Under the pieces are notes generated by a model. That model was not told where the DNA came from. It saw nothing but the letters and a program-made list of their open reading frames with translations, and did no database searches. Positions 25,503 through 35,197 of a stretch of DNA of 37,744 nucleotides are shown here, in pieces. Location: the NCBI GenBank assembly GCA_964471235.1, contig CAYYGL010000020.1, positions 1 to 37,744 of the forward strand, given 5' to 3'. The position numbers were made by a program, and so were the translations under genes. The DNA is from CAYYGL01 sp964471235. Its GTDB lineage: Bacteria; Calditrichota; Calditrichia; RBG-13-44-9; J075. Numbering within the stretch: position 1 is the stretch's first letter; every line of letters starts with the position of its first letter.

Positions 25503-25540
25503 GCAGACGCTTCATCCAGCTCCGAGAAAATCGTCTGCTT
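25501..25540. repeat. Perfect 9-bp hairpin after the ntrC-like gene
   Basis: AAGCAGACG (25501-25509) is an exact reverse complement of CGTCTGCTT (25532-25540), with a 22-base loop. It starts within the stop codon of the regulator gene. There is no T-run, so it may be a mRNA end-stabilising hairpin, a Rho-dependent pause site or an operator for the protease gene. Confidence 0.45.
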
Positions 25541-25645
25541 ATCAAACCACTTTTGCCCTGCGGCACAAGCGGTTTGCCGGAGGAAACCCCGGCGCCAGGT
25601 GGATTCCGCCCCCGGATAGCTATTTACTGTAGCGAAGGAGGAAAC

Positions 25646-27064
25646 ATGAAATTTCTCCAAAGATTTGGTATCATTTTGATCCTGTGGGTAAGTTGGATAC
25701 CGTTAACGGCCCAAAACAAATCCCGTTCAAACAATTTACAAACGCTGGATGATTTAAATCGGTCGTTTCAGGTTCTGGTAAAAAAAGTAGGTCCCGCAGT
25801 GGTTCAGGTGCTGTCATCCGGCTATGGGCCCGGAGAAGGAACCAGCACTGCCAGCATTCTTGCCCCGCAGCATCATAGGGGTTCCGGGGTCATTCTGGAC
25901 CCGAGCGGCTTTATTGTTACCAATGCCCATGTGGTTTCCGGCGCCAGTCGCGTTCAGGTGACCCTGGCGTCGCAAATCAATCCGGAGTTCAGAGCCTTTT
26001 CCATCCTGAAGCCTCAGGGAAAGCGGATGGAAGCACAGGTAGTAGGGATCGACCGGGAAACGGATCTGGCGGTGCTGAAAATTGAGGGGCAGAAATTACC
26101 CTATCTGGAACTGGGCGACTCCGATTACCTGCGCCAGGGGCAATTGGTGCTGGCGTTTGGCAGTCCATTGGGATTGGAGAACACAGTGACCATGGGAATC
26201 ATCAGTGCGGTGGCGCGCCAACTAAGCCCCGAGGATCCGATGGTCTATATTCAAACCGATGCCCCCATTAACCCGGGGAACAGTGGAGGACCATTGGTGG
26301 ATACCCGCGGAAAAGTGGTAGGCATCAATACCCTGATTTTTTCCCAATCCGGCGGAAATGAAGGCATCGGGTTTGCTGCACCTGCCAATATTGTGCATAC
26401 GGTCTATGAACAACTTAAAACCCATGGGAAAGTACACCGGGGTGTCATCGGAGTGAACGCCCAGACAGTGACCCCATTGCTGGCAGACGCCCTTCATCTA
26501 CCGAAAAAATGGGGGGTGATTCTGGGAGATGTGTACCCGGGGAGTCCCGCCAGTAAAGCCGGGCTGCAGGTTGGCGATATCGTTTATACCCTAAATGGAA
26601 AGCGAATGGAGAACGGGCGGCAGTTTGATGTAAATCTCTACAGTCGGGGTATTGGAGAGAGGGTAAACCTGGAAATAATCCGCGGCACCGAGCACCTGGT
26701 GATTAAAGTGCCGGTCATCGAACGCAGCGATGACCCGGACCGTTTTTTGAGCATGGTGAGCCCGCAAAAAAACCTGGTGCCCCAGTTGGGCATTCTGGCA
26801 ATCGACATCAATGGGAAAGTGGAGCAAATGCTGCCGCCACATCGGAAGCAGTTCGGGGTGCTGGTAGCGGCTATTTCTGATGAAGTGGTAGTGGAAAACG
26901 ACCGCTTTCTTCCGGGTGATATTATCTATGATATCAATGGGGTCGATATAATCGGTTTAAACCGTCTGAAGGAAATTCTCGGGCAATTTTCTCCGGGGAC
27001 TCCCCTGGCAATTCAGGTGGAACGCCGCGGGCAATTGCGGTTTCTGACACTGGAAAAAGAGTAG
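25646..27064 (+). CDS. HtrA/Deg-family periplasmic serine protease with two PDZ domains
   Basis: A 472-aa exported S1C protease. A signal peptide covers about residues 1-23 (ending TAQ). The catalytic triad is visible as H95 (TNAHVVS), D140 (DRETDLAVL) and S213 (NPGNSGGPLV). Two PDZ domains follow, about 260-360 (GVILGDVYPGSPASKAGLQ) and 375-470 (LPGDIIYDINGVDIIG). Such enzymes degrade or refold misfolded envelope proteins. The start at 25646 has AAGGAGG upstream and creates the signal peptide; an in-frame codon at 25553 is rejected. It follows the NtrY/NtrC pair by 143 bp and is probably under its control or co-transcribed. It ends 22 bp from the convergent GWxTD gene. Confidence 0.96.
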   Translation: MKFLQRFGIILILWVSWIPLTAQNKSRSNNLQTLDDLNRSFQVLVKKVGPAVVQVLSSGYGPGEGTSTASILAPQHHRGSGVILDPSGFIVTNAHVVSGASRVQVTLASQINPEFRAFSILKPQGKRMEAQVVGIDRETDLAVLKIEGQKLPYLELGDSDYLRQGQLVLAFGSPLGLENTVTMGIISAVARQLSPEDPMVYIQTDAPINPGNSGGPLVDTRGKVVGINTLIFSQSGGNEGIGFAAPANIVHTVYEQLKTHGKVHRGVIGVNAQTVTPLLADALHLPKKWGVILGDVYPGSPASKAGLQVGDIVYTLNGKRMENGRQFDVNLYSRGIGERVNLEIIRGTEHLVIKVPVIERSDDPDRFLSMVSPQKNLVPQLGILAIDINGKVEQMLPPHRKQFGVLVAAISDEVVVENDRFLPGDIIYDINGVDIIGLNRLKEILGQFSPGTPLAIQVERRGQLRFLTLEKE

Positions 27065-27086
27065 AGATGGAGTAAGAACGATTGTA

Positions 27087-28499
27087 TCAAAATCCTCCGG
27101 GGTTGTTGGTTCGTTTTCTTCTTAATACCAGCCGTTCCCAATCCGGTTGACTGAGCTCCCGGCTATAGGTGGAATGCAATAACTCATAATTTCCGAATCC
27201 CTGTAAATCGCCAAAAACAAAGATACTTCCCCCTTCCAGATCATTATAGTACCAGATTTCATACGGTTTGGCGTCTTGCTGGGAAGGGTGCCGTTCGATT
27301 TCATCCGGGGTGCCATATACCATTAACACCCGCCCGCGGTCTGTTTGCCAGCCTTTCCGGAATTTGGTGCTGAAGTTCTGATTGGCATACTCCGCAAACT
27401 GCAAGTATTTCAGCTTGAATTCATTCTCCGGTGTGCTCCGGTCGGAATCGCGCCGCTTCCAGAATTCCACCAAAAACTCCGCTTTCCCTTTAAAATTCAG
27501 GGTCTTGTAAACTTTTTTCTCTTCTGTGGTGGCAATGTATTTCGCTTTTTCAAATTCTTCATCCAACTCTTCTTCACTACGACCCAGGTAATAGGAGAGC
27601 ATCAATTGGGAAGAGGAAGCCTGAGCCTGCCTGGAATAGGCAAGTTGTTCTTTGCTCGGTTTAAAAAACGTAAACCGCTTGGTTTTGTGAACGGTCTGCC
27701 CGCTTTCCTTATCGGTCACCTTCAGATTGAAAAAATAGATATCGGAAGGAAGGGCAACCACATTGTTCCCTCCCACCAGCACCGCGCTTTCTCCCGGTTT
27801 TTGATGCACTTTCGAAGGAAATGACTTTACCAGTTCGCCTTCTTTATTGGTGATATAAGACTCCACCAGATATTCCCCGGGGTGAGCCGGATCATAAGAC
27901 AGATGATACACCTCGGCATAGAAGTACATCACCGGCAGGGTAATGGTGAACATCCCCGAGGGATTGGGAATAACCCGGTATCCGTTTTTGTTAAACAAAC
28001 TCTTTTTACCGGAACGGCTAATTTTTACCGACAGTTGGATATCGCTGAGTGCTAATGTGGGGGGGCTGTAATCCGGCACAGTCATATCAAATAAGTACTC
28101 CCCATTCCGACCGCTTTTCCCATCCGTAATTGATATCGAACTATTGTAAGTACCGGGAGGCAGTTCACAGACCAGAATTTGCCGCAATTCCTTAAAGGCT
28201 TTGATATCCTCATCTTCCGGTAAAAAATTTTGAAAGTTACCGGAATGTTCCCAGGTAGTCCTTCCGTTTTGCTTTACCTGGCAGCGAAGGGTAAAATTTG
28301 CCTGGTAGCCGCTATCGGTCTGAATATATGTGAGACTATTCTGCAAAAAGGATACATAAAATTCCACATAATCTTTTCCGCTGTCGGAATGAAAAGCCGC
28401 ATAATCCACATTCAGGGGAATGTATTGGAAATCCTGGGAAGCTGCCGGAAGGCAGAGCAGTATTGACATTAAAATAGCTGTGATGAAAAACGATTTCAT
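27087..28499 (-). CDS. GWxTD domain-containing exported protein
   Basis: A 470-aa exported protein with a signal peptide at about 1-22 (ending PAASQ). The middle is beta-rich with repeats of extended strands, and the C terminus carries the GWxTD domain, GWQTDRGRVLMVYG starting near residue 382, followed by YEIWYYND and FGDLQGFGNYELLHS. GWxTD proteins occur mainly in FCB-group and related bacteria and have no assigned function. The start lacks an obvious Shine-Dalgarno sequence. It is downstream of smc on the same strand with about 190 bp between, and convergent with the HtrA gene. Confidence 0.9.
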   Translation of the reverse strand: MKSFFITAILMSILLCLPAASQDFQYIPLNVDYAAFHSDSGKDYVEFYVSFLQNSLTYIQTDSGYQANFTLRCQVKQNGRTTWEHSGNFQNFLPEDEDIKAFKELRQILVCELPPGTYNSSISITDGKSGRNGEYLFDMTVPDYSPPTLALSDIQLSVKISRSGKKSLFNKNGYRVIPNPSGMFTITLPVMYFYAEVYHLSYDPAHPGEYLVESYITNKEGELVKSFPSKVHQKPGESAVLVGGNNVVALPSDIYFFNLKVTDKESGQTVHKTKRFTFFKPSKEQLAYSRQAQASSSQLMLSYYLGRSEEELDEEFEKAKYIATTEEKKVYKTLNFKGKAEFLVEFWKRRDSDRSTPENEFKLKYLQFAEYANQNFSTKFRKGWQTDRGRVLMVYGTPDEIERHPSQQDAKPYEIWYYNDLEGGSIFVFGDLQGFGNYELLHSTYSRELSQPDWERLVLRRKRTNNPGGF

Positions 28500-28607
28500 A
28501 AAACAACCCGGTATTGTTGCCGGTCAATAATCTATAAAAAAAACTCAGCTTCGCCAATATAAAACTTTTGAGGGGGGAAAGGAACCCGTTAAGCAAGGCA
28601 AGGGACT

Positions 28608-28642
28608 CCCCTCCGGAAATACTACATGATTCGTGGGAGGGG
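28608..28642. terminator. Weak hairpin between smc and the GWxTD gene
   Basis: CCCCTCC (28608-28614) pairs with GGAGGGG (28636-28642) over a 21-base loop. It lies just past the smc stop codon on the minus strand. On that strand no T-run follows the hairpin, so it would be a poor intrinsic terminator. Confidence 0.3.
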
Positions 28643-28691
28643 AAAATAATTTATTGGAAGATTGCAGGGAGATTCGCTTCCTCAGGATTGC

Positions 28692-31600
28692 TCAATCCAG
28701 TTTTACAGAGACCACCTTGGAGACACCTCGCTCTTCCATGGTCACCCCGTAAAGCGTGTTCACCGCTTCCATCGACTTTTTGTTATGGGTCACAATGATA
28801 AACTGGGTGTCTTTGGTAAACTGGCGAATCGCCGAGGTAAACCGGGAAATGTTGATATCATCCAGGGGAGCATCCACCTCATCCAGGATACAAAACGGGC
28901 TGGGCTTTACCAGGTAAATGGCAAACAGCAGGGAGATAGCAGTCAATGTTTTTTCACCGGCGGATAGAAGTGAGAGAGCGTTTAATTTTTTCCCTTTGTG
29001 GGTAATTTTAATATCAATATTTGCCTCCAGGGGATCCCGGCTTTCCACCAGCACCAATTCCGCATTGCCGTCCTCAAAAAATTCCCGGAATACGCTTTGA
29101 AAATTTACCTGAATTTTTTCAAATGTCTCCATAAACAGCTTCCGGGCGGTGGTGTTTAACTGATGGATTGTTTCCAGCAGTTGATCCCGGGCAGACAGCA
29201 GATCTTCCTTCTGGGTGGTTAAAAAATTTAACCGTTCCTTTTCTTTCTCGTGCTCTTTAATTGCCAGGGGATTCACATCCCCCAAACTCTCCAGCTTATT
29301 TCGTAAGGTTTGGATATCGTCCTGTAAGCCGGCCAGGGTAAGCGAGGGGTCCAATTCTTTGATGTCAATGGTTAGCACCTCTTCGCCGTATTTTTCCTTG
29401 ACCTGGTCTTCCAGGGCTTCCAGCTTCACTTCGATTTCCCGGATCTTCAACTCCAGTTCCTGCACCCGTTCCCGGGCTTGATTCCACAAACGCTGCCGTT
29501 TTTTTAACTCCACTTCTTTCATCTGAATAACGCTTTTTAACTCCTGAAGGTGTTGTTCCACCTTGTTTTTTTGTTCTTCAGCATCATCCCGCTCCTGGTA
29601 CATCTGAGACAGATTCTCTTCCAACGCCTGGCATTCTTCGCTTAACTCCGCCACCTGTTGACGATACTGGGTGATTTTGGTTAACCGATCGTCAATATAT
29701 TTCCCGGCATCTTCAATACTCTGCTCCACAAAGTTCAGTTTCTGGGCAAGTTCTTTTTCTTCGGAAGTCAGGTTCAGGTAATCAATCTGTTTTTCCTGGG
29801 TGAATGCTGTCAATTGTTTCAGTTTTGCTTCATGTTCCTGAAGCTTTTCCAGCAGTTGTTCCTCCTGCTGCTGATACGCCGCTAATTTTTGCGATTGCTG
29901 TTGGATTTCCGGCTGCAGGGCAGATTCCTCCTGCGCCAGTTGTCCCAGGGTCTCGTTGAATGCCTCAATTTCTTCCCTCAACCGGGCGGCGGTCTCGGTC
30001 AGGCGGTTGACTTCATATTGAATTTGGTTGATTCGTTTATCCAGTTCAAATAATTGCTGTTCCGTTTCCCGGCGTAGCTTTTTAAATTCTTCCAGTTTGT
30101 CTTCTTTTTCTGCTAAAGCCGCCACTACCTCTTGTAGTTTTTCCTCCTGAACTTGAAGGTCCGCCTGAAGCGCACTTAAATCGGTTAAACACGTTTGGTA
30201 TTGTTCCTTGCGCCCGATTAATCCCATTCCGTTCTGCGACATCCCACCGGTTAAATTTCCCCAGTATTCCAGAATATCCCCCTCCCGGGTAACAAAGGTG
30301 AGATTGGGATGGCTGCGGTGCAGGGCAATGGCCTGATCAAGATTATCAACCAGGTAAACCCCGCGAAACAGAAAGTGGAACAAGGGGGCGTGCTCCTTGG
30401 AGAAATTTACCACATCCTGGAGGGGACGCATCTGTTCGTTGCCGGGCGGGAGGGATTCCCCGGGCTGGGCACGATGGTTGGCATTCAGCAACGTCAATGG
30501 AACGAGTGTCAGTCGACCTTTGCTATCCCGGCGAAGACTCTCCAGAATCTCTTTAGCCGTTTGTTCTTCCTCCACCACCAGGTAATTGGAGACCTCCATC
30601 AGGTAGCTTTCCAGCGCCTGACGATAGGGCGCCTCGCAGTCAACCAGGTTGGCTAAGGTATCCACAATTCCCCGGTACCGAGTTTTGTTGGACATCACAT
30701 ACTGCACGCTGCCGGAAAAGCCCTCATAGTTGGTGATCAGGTTTTCCAAAAAAGATTTTCGACTGACAAGTTTTTCCAATTCTCCCTGTTTGCCGGTCAG
30801 ATTTTTCCGGAGGGTTTCCACCTCGGTCTTCAAGTGGGTGATTGTCGCTTCCAGATGTGCATGCTCTTTGGTGTAAATATCCAGATCGTTTTGCAGATTT
30901 TCCCGTTCCGTTGTTAACTCCTGTAACTCCCCCTGGCGGCTTTGCAACTCGGCGTTTAATTTCTCCCGGGTCTCCCGGCTGCTTTCGATGCGTTGGAACA
31001 GGTTTTCTTTTTGCAGATTGATTTTTTGCAGCGCTTCTTTCAAAACCCCCGATTGCTGCAATTCTTCCCGGTTGGTCTGAATAAAAGATTGATACGCCTC
31101 CCGCATTTTTCGGTATGCTTCTTCCGCTTCCAATTGCTGATTGGCTGCCTGCCGGTAAACCTCCTGGGCATGTTGCATGGTTTGCCGGACTGCCTGTAAC
31201 CGGCTTTGCAAATGGTCTTTTTCTTCACTCAATTGCTGACGTTTTTGCTTCTGCTGCTCAATTTCCGCTTCATAAGTGGTTACGGTATCCTGCAGCGATT
31301 CGATTTTTTGCTGCCGTAGTTGAAGTTTCCCCCGGGCTTCCTGGATCAACTCGTCTTTTTGATAGAGATTCTCCGCCGCCAGACGAAACGATTGCTCCAT
31401 GTCCACTGCCTGCACCTGGAGCTTCTCCATCTCGGCTTCCATCCGATGCACTTCCTTGCCCAATCCGGTTCTGGTTCGGCTTACTTCATCCAATTCCGTC
31501 CCCAGGGGCTTCAATTCATTTTGCAGGCTGTAAATTTTCAGATAACTGTAGAGCAGTTCCTTTTCTTTCAACTGGTTTCGATATTCATGGTAGCGCCGGG

Positions 31601-32234
31601 CTTTGCCCACCTGACGGGCTAAGGAGTTAACGGATTTTTGCACTTCGGCAATAATGTCATCCAGACGGGTCAGTTCCTGCTGAGTGGTGTCTAATTTGTT
31701 CAAAGCGGATTTCCGGCGGGCTTTGTATTTCTTGATGCCCGAAGCTTCTTCAAACAGGCGGCGTCTTTCCTGGGCATTGTCGCTTAAAATTTGCTCCACC
31801 ATCTTCAATTCAATCACCGAATAAGCATCCGCTCCCATTCCCGTATCGGCAAACAGGTTGACGATATCCATCAATCGCACCACCTGGTTGTTGATCAGGT
31901 ATTCACTTTCCCCGGAACGGTATAACCGGCGGGTAATTTTAATCTCGCTGTATTCGGAAGGCAGGATATTTTTATTATTCTCGATATAGATAGAAACTTC
32001 CGCCATACTGAGGGGCTTACGGGTGGCGGTGCCATTAAAAATCACATTATCCATGCGGTCGCAGCGCAGCACACTGGGACGCTGCTCTCCCAACACCCAG
32101 CGGATGGCATCCACAATATTGCTTTTTCCACAGCCATTGGGTCCGATGATGGCGGTCATGCCGCCATCAAATTTAAAAACCGCTTTCTGGGCAAATGATT
32201 TAAATCCCAGTACATCTAAACGTGTTAAATACAT
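28692..32234 (-). CDS. smc: Chromosome segregation ATPase SMC
   Basis: A full-length 1180-aa bacterial SMC protein. The N-terminal head has Walker A GPNGCGKSN at 31-39. Two long coiled coils (about 170-500 and 690-1020) flank the hinge (about 515-680, beginning near GFSGSVQYVM). The C-terminal head carries the signature LSAGEKTLTAISLLFAI near 1085 and Walker B FCILDEVDAPLDD. It dimerises at the hinge and, with ScpA and ScpB, extrudes DNA loops to compact and segregate the chromosome. The scpA and scpB genes are not in this window. AGGA five bases before the ATG supports the start. The gene lies between the GH2-like and GWxTD genes on the same strand. Confidence 0.98.
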   Translation of the reverse strand: MYLTRLDVLGFKSFAQKAVFKFDGGMTAIIGPNGCGKSNIVDAIRWVLGEQRPSVLRCDRMDNVIFNGTATRKPLSMAEVSIYIENNKNILPSEYSEIKITRRLYRSGESEYLINNQVVRLMDIVNLFADTGMGADAYSVIELKMVEQILSDNAQERRRLFEEASGIKKYKARRKSALNKLDTTQQELTRLDDIIAEVQKSVNSLARQVGKARRYHEYRNQLKEKELLYSYLKIYSLQNELKPLGTELDEVSRTRTGLGKEVHRMEAEMEKLQVQAVDMEQSFRLAAENLYQKDELIQEARGKLQLRQQKIESLQDTVTTYEAEIEQQKQKRQQLSEEKDHLQSRLQAVRQTMQHAQEVYRQAANQQLEAEEAYRKMREAYQSFIQTNREELQQSGVLKEALQKINLQKENLFQRIESSRETREKLNAELQSRQGELQELTTERENLQNDLDIYTKEHAHLEATITHLKTEVETLRKNLTGKQGELEKLVSRKSFLENLITNYEGFSGSVQYVMSNKTRYRGIVDTLANLVDCEAPYRQALESYLMEVSNYLVVEEEQTAKEILESLRRDSKGRLTLVPLTLLNANHRAQPGESLPPGNEQMRPLQDVVNFSKEHAPLFHFLFRGVYLVDNLDQAIALHRSHPNLTFVTREGDILEYWGNLTGGMSQNGMGLIGRKEQYQTCLTDLSALQADLQVQEEKLQEVVAALAEKEDKLEEFKKLRRETEQQLFELDKRINQIQYEVNRLTETAARLREEIEAFNETLGQLAQEESALQPEIQQQSQKLAAYQQQEEQLLEKLQEHEAKLKQLTAFTQEKQIDYLNLTSEEKELAQKLNFVEQSIEDAGKYIDDRLTKITQYRQQVAELSEECQALEENLSQMYQERDDAEEQKNKVEQHLQELKSVIQMKEVELKKRQRLWNQARERVQELELKIREIEVKLEALEDQVKEKYGEEVLTIDIKELDPSLTLAGLQDDIQTLRNKLESLGDVNPLAIKEHEKEKERLNFLTTQKEDLLSARDQLLETIHQLNTTARKLFMETFEKIQVNFQSVFREFFEDGNAELVLVESRDPLEANIDIKITHKGKKLNALSLLSAGEKTLTAISLLFAIYLVKPSPFCILDEVDAPLDDINISRFTSAIRQFTKDTQFIIVTHNKKSMEAVNTLYGVTMEERGVSKVVSVKLD

Positions 32235-32347
32235 TTTTTCCTAAACATTCGATTAGATAATTTCGGACTGAATCGTTACAGAATCAAATTTGTAAGCAGA
32301 TGCTTTCTCGGAAATGCCGGATAGGATTCCCTCCCCCGCCAACATTG

Positions 32348-34891
32348 TCAATGGAAAAATTTGAAGAGATGATATGCATACTGCCAGTAAACCATACCGT
32401 TCAAATAGTGTTGGTATAAATAACCGCTGCCAGCCAGAAAAATTAATAAAATGGCAGTGACGCTTATCAGAACTCTGGAATAGAGCCGCCCCATCAATAC
32501 CCGGGCGCCGTTTATCCAGCGGAAATAGTATAAAACGTGAAAATATAATAGCAGGAATAAGAAAATCCAATAGGATTTCATGAACAGGAGGAGGCTATAC
32601 ATCACGATGCCCAGGGGAAGTAAAAGCACAAAAGGCGCAGCTGCCCAGATGCTGACTGCCAGGGCTTGCCCGAACCGTACCCGGCTAAAACCAACCATCG
32701 TCAATATCTTCATCAGAATTGCCATTATATAAAAAATAACAATGATCAGGAGGGTATCGAACACCAGAAAAAAAATCGGATTCCAGATTAATTGAACTGC
32801 AATTCGTTTAATTTCCGGTGAAATGCATATCAGGGAGAGTGCATAGTCCAGTACCGGGTTTTCCCGGAAATAATAAACGACCGCACCGTGCACCAGGGCA
32901 CCGTTCATGGAAATCACCAATAACAGGAAAAATGACTGGCGGTAAGGAATGTAAATGCGCTCCTGCAAATTCACAAAGAATCCATGAGGTTTTTTAATGC
33001 TATGGATAATATTTTGGCGAAACAGCTTAAACCGCTTAAAAGGTAGCAGAAAGAAAAACAAATTCAGGATTCCGAGGAGGATATTCAGAGTAGCCCGGGA
33101 AGCAAATACCGGGAGGGGATATTTTGCAGTCGCATTAAATTCTTTACCGGTCGATTGGCGAAGGGAACGAAAGGGCGGCTTCGGGTTCCGCTGTATTGTT
33201 TGGAAGCCAATGGGGTTCAGGAAAGGGTTCCGGTGAAATCCATTGGGGACCGCCGGTAGATAATCGTAATAGTCATGATAACTCATGAAAAAATTGCCGG
33301 GAATTTTTCCGGGCAACTCATCGGATGTCAATTGATGATAAAATTTTAAAAGCGCCGGAATGGTAGGAGAAGAAGAAATCAGTGAATCTTCCGGGGAAAT
33401 TCCATGAGGGAAGATGACCGGGAAGAAAATATGGTCCCTTTTGATGGATTGCAGATGGATAAAATCTTCCCGAAGGTGGTGGGTACGGGAGAAATCAATC
33501 AGACGAAAATCAATTTCCGGTGGTGGGTCCGGGTTCGGCAGCATGGTGACGGTGTAAATCGGAAGCGGCTTTCCGGGCAATCGCTGTAAGAAGGATGCCA
33601 ACAAATTCTTCTCGTGGGTGGATGTACCGTCTATATAAAATCCCACCCCGATTGCCACGAGACTCCGATAGCGGGTTGCCATTTTTGTCAGATAGCGGTA
33701 GTAGCGATACCAATTTTTAAAAACCGCCTGACGCTCTTTTTTCCTGACCCCGGTAAACACAAAAGGCAGATCCTGAAAACACCACAACCCCACCTCATCA
33801 CAAATCCGGTAAAATTCCTCCGGCATGGGATGCAGCACCACCCGGATGGCATTGAATCCCCGCTGTTTGATATCCATTAAATCCTTACGGATCAATACCG
33901 GATCAAACAGCTCCGAACCTTCCCGGGTTTGATACACATAATTCAATCCATTCAATACCGTGGTGATTCCGTTAATGGTTGCCCCCCGGTTGGTGATTTT
34001 TATCTCCCGGATTGCCACCGGTTGGCGGCGGGTATCCACCGGATGCCCCAGACTGTCCAGTGTTGCTTCGAGACGGAAAACGTCACCGGGCAGGTCAGTA
34101 GAAGTCGGTTGGGGAATCGAAAAACGAGGAAATTTTATCTGCCTGGCACCCGGTTGGCGGAAAGGAAGTTGGTGATGGAAAAGCCGTTGCTGACCTCGAA
34201 AGAGGCTCAGGCGAAGTGAATAAACAGTGGTGTCCGGCAAAGGGTGGGTTAAGGTGATCGCTCCGTTCAAATATACCAGCGAATCTCCAAAATCCGGCGA
34301 CACGGTGATCGCCTTTATGGCAACCGGCGGTAATATTTCCAGGTAAACCCCATCCAGAATACCGGTGTCGATGCGGGGAATATTCAGGGGGAAAAATGCC
34401 GGGGTGGCGTTAAAGCGATTGCGAATTCGACGGATGGTGACCCGCAGGGTGTTCTCCCCATTCTTTACCAATGTTGCCGGGAGATATATGGAGATCGGGT
34501 AATAATCCTGGCGGGTTCTGACAAGCAGGGAGTCATTCAGGCGGATTTCCGCTTCTCCGTTTATCATGCCGGCGTACAACCGATAGCTCTCTCCCGCTTT
34601 TTTGGTGATGACAAACTTCTTCTCCAATCGCACGGCATTGGTGTTTTGAAACGTGCAGGGTACCCGAACTACCCCCAAAATGCTGTCCTGCTCCGGGTGT
34701 TTCAGTGTCCAGACACCGTTTAGTAAGAGGTGGTTGTGGGAAGTTGTCCGTTGCAGGAGGTGGGTGAATTCGCTATTGACTTTTTCTTCCGGCAGTGAAA
34801 AAAACACTATCTCTTGTGCCCGTAACAAGGGGAAAATGGCAACCAAAACATAACCGAGAATCGCCGAAAATCGAACGAACATTTTCGTCAT
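32348..34891 (-). CDS. GH2-like fold protein fused to a polytopic membrane domain
   Basis: An 847-aa protein. Residues 1-26 form a signal peptide. About 40-190 looks like the sugar-binding jelly roll of glycoside hydrolase family 2, about 190-300 like its Ig-like domain, and about 305-480 like the start of its TIM barrel (NGITTVLNGLNYV, then NAIRVVLHPMPEEFYRICDEVGLWCFQDLPF). The place where GH2 enzymes have the acid/base N-E pair reads VAIGVGFYIDG (about 405-420), so the acid/base glutamate seems absent. From about 600 onward there are some six hydrophobic helices resembling a Yip1-type domain. GGAGG upstream supports the start. The protein is probably an inner-membrane protein with a periplasmic carbohydrate-binding or scaffold portion, not an active glycosidase. 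The fold calls are by eye. Confidence 0.72.
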   Translation of the reverse strand: MTKMFVRFSAILGYVLVAIFPLLRAQEIVFFSLPEEKVNSEFTHLLQRTTSHNHLLLNGVWTLKHPEQDSILGVVRVPCTFQNTNAVRLEKKFVITKKAGESYRLYAGMINGEAEIRLNDSLLVRTRQDYYPISIYLPATLVKNGENTLRVTIRRIRNRFNATPAFFPLNIPRIDTGILDGVYLEILPPVAIKAITVSPDFGDSLVYLNGAITLTHPLPDTTVYSLRLSLFRGQQRLFHHQLPFRQPGARQIKFPRFSIPQPTSTDLPGDVFRLEATLDSLGHPVDTRRQPVAIREIKITNRGATINGITTVLNGLNYVYQTREGSELFDPVLIRKDLMDIKQRGFNAIRVVLHPMPEEFYRICDEVGLWCFQDLPFVFTGVRKKERQAVFKNWYRYYRYLTKMATRYRSLVAIGVGFYIDGTSTHEKNLLASFLQRLPGKPLPIYTVTMLPNPDPPPEIDFRLIDFSRTHHLREDFIHLQSIKRDHIFFPVIFPHGISPEDSLISSSPTIPALLKFYHQLTSDELPGKIPGNFFMSYHDYYDYLPAVPNGFHRNPFLNPIGFQTIQRNPKPPFRSLRQSTGKEFNATAKYPLPVFASRATLNILLGILNLFFFLLPFKRFKLFRQNIIHSIKKPHGFFVNLQERIYIPYRQSFFLLLVISMNGALVHGAVVYYFRENPVLDYALSLICISPEIKRIAVQLIWNPIFFLVFDTLLIIVIFYIMAILMKILTMVGFSRVRFGQALAVSIWAAAPFVLLLPLGIVMYSLLLFMKSYWIFLFLLLYFHVLYYFRWINGARVLMGRLYSRVLISVTAILLIFLAGSGYLYQHYLNGMVYWQYAYHLFKFFH

Positions 34892-35117
34892 TTCTTTCCT
34901 CCATTTAGGCGGTGAAAATACGGAAATGGCGTTTTAAAAGCAAACCCCCTGAAAAAAGAAGGGCTTGACCGTACGACGAATGAATTGCCCGGTTTCGATT
35001 TTTTTTCCGGGAATATGGAAACTCCCATGTCACGAAGTAGCACCATCCAAATTCCTTTTTTTACTGAAATTATCACCAAAGACGCAAATCGGTTTTTCAA
35101 AGCTCTTTTTAAATCAC

Positions 35118-35146
35118 TTGACATCTTTTCGCTTATTTAATATTAT
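35118..35146 (+). promoter_or_regulatory. Near-consensus sigma-70 promoter upstream of ilvE
   Basis: A perfect -35 box TTGACA (35118-35123) is followed by a 17-base spacer and TATTAT (35141-35146, five of six). Transcription would start near 35153 and run through a short leader and a terminator before ilvE. Confidence 0.65.
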
Positions 35147-35197
35147 AATTTTCCGAAAGAAAAGAATGTGAGCCATAAATTAAGGAAACGTTACCCA

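Noticed and set aside
25562..25576. Sigma-54-type promoter (GGCAC...TTTGC) upstream of the HtrA gene
   Set aside because: The distance between the GG and GC elements is two bases longer than the strictly conserved -24/-12 spacing. The similar AAGCAC...TTGCC before the NtrC-like gene has the same spacing problem.
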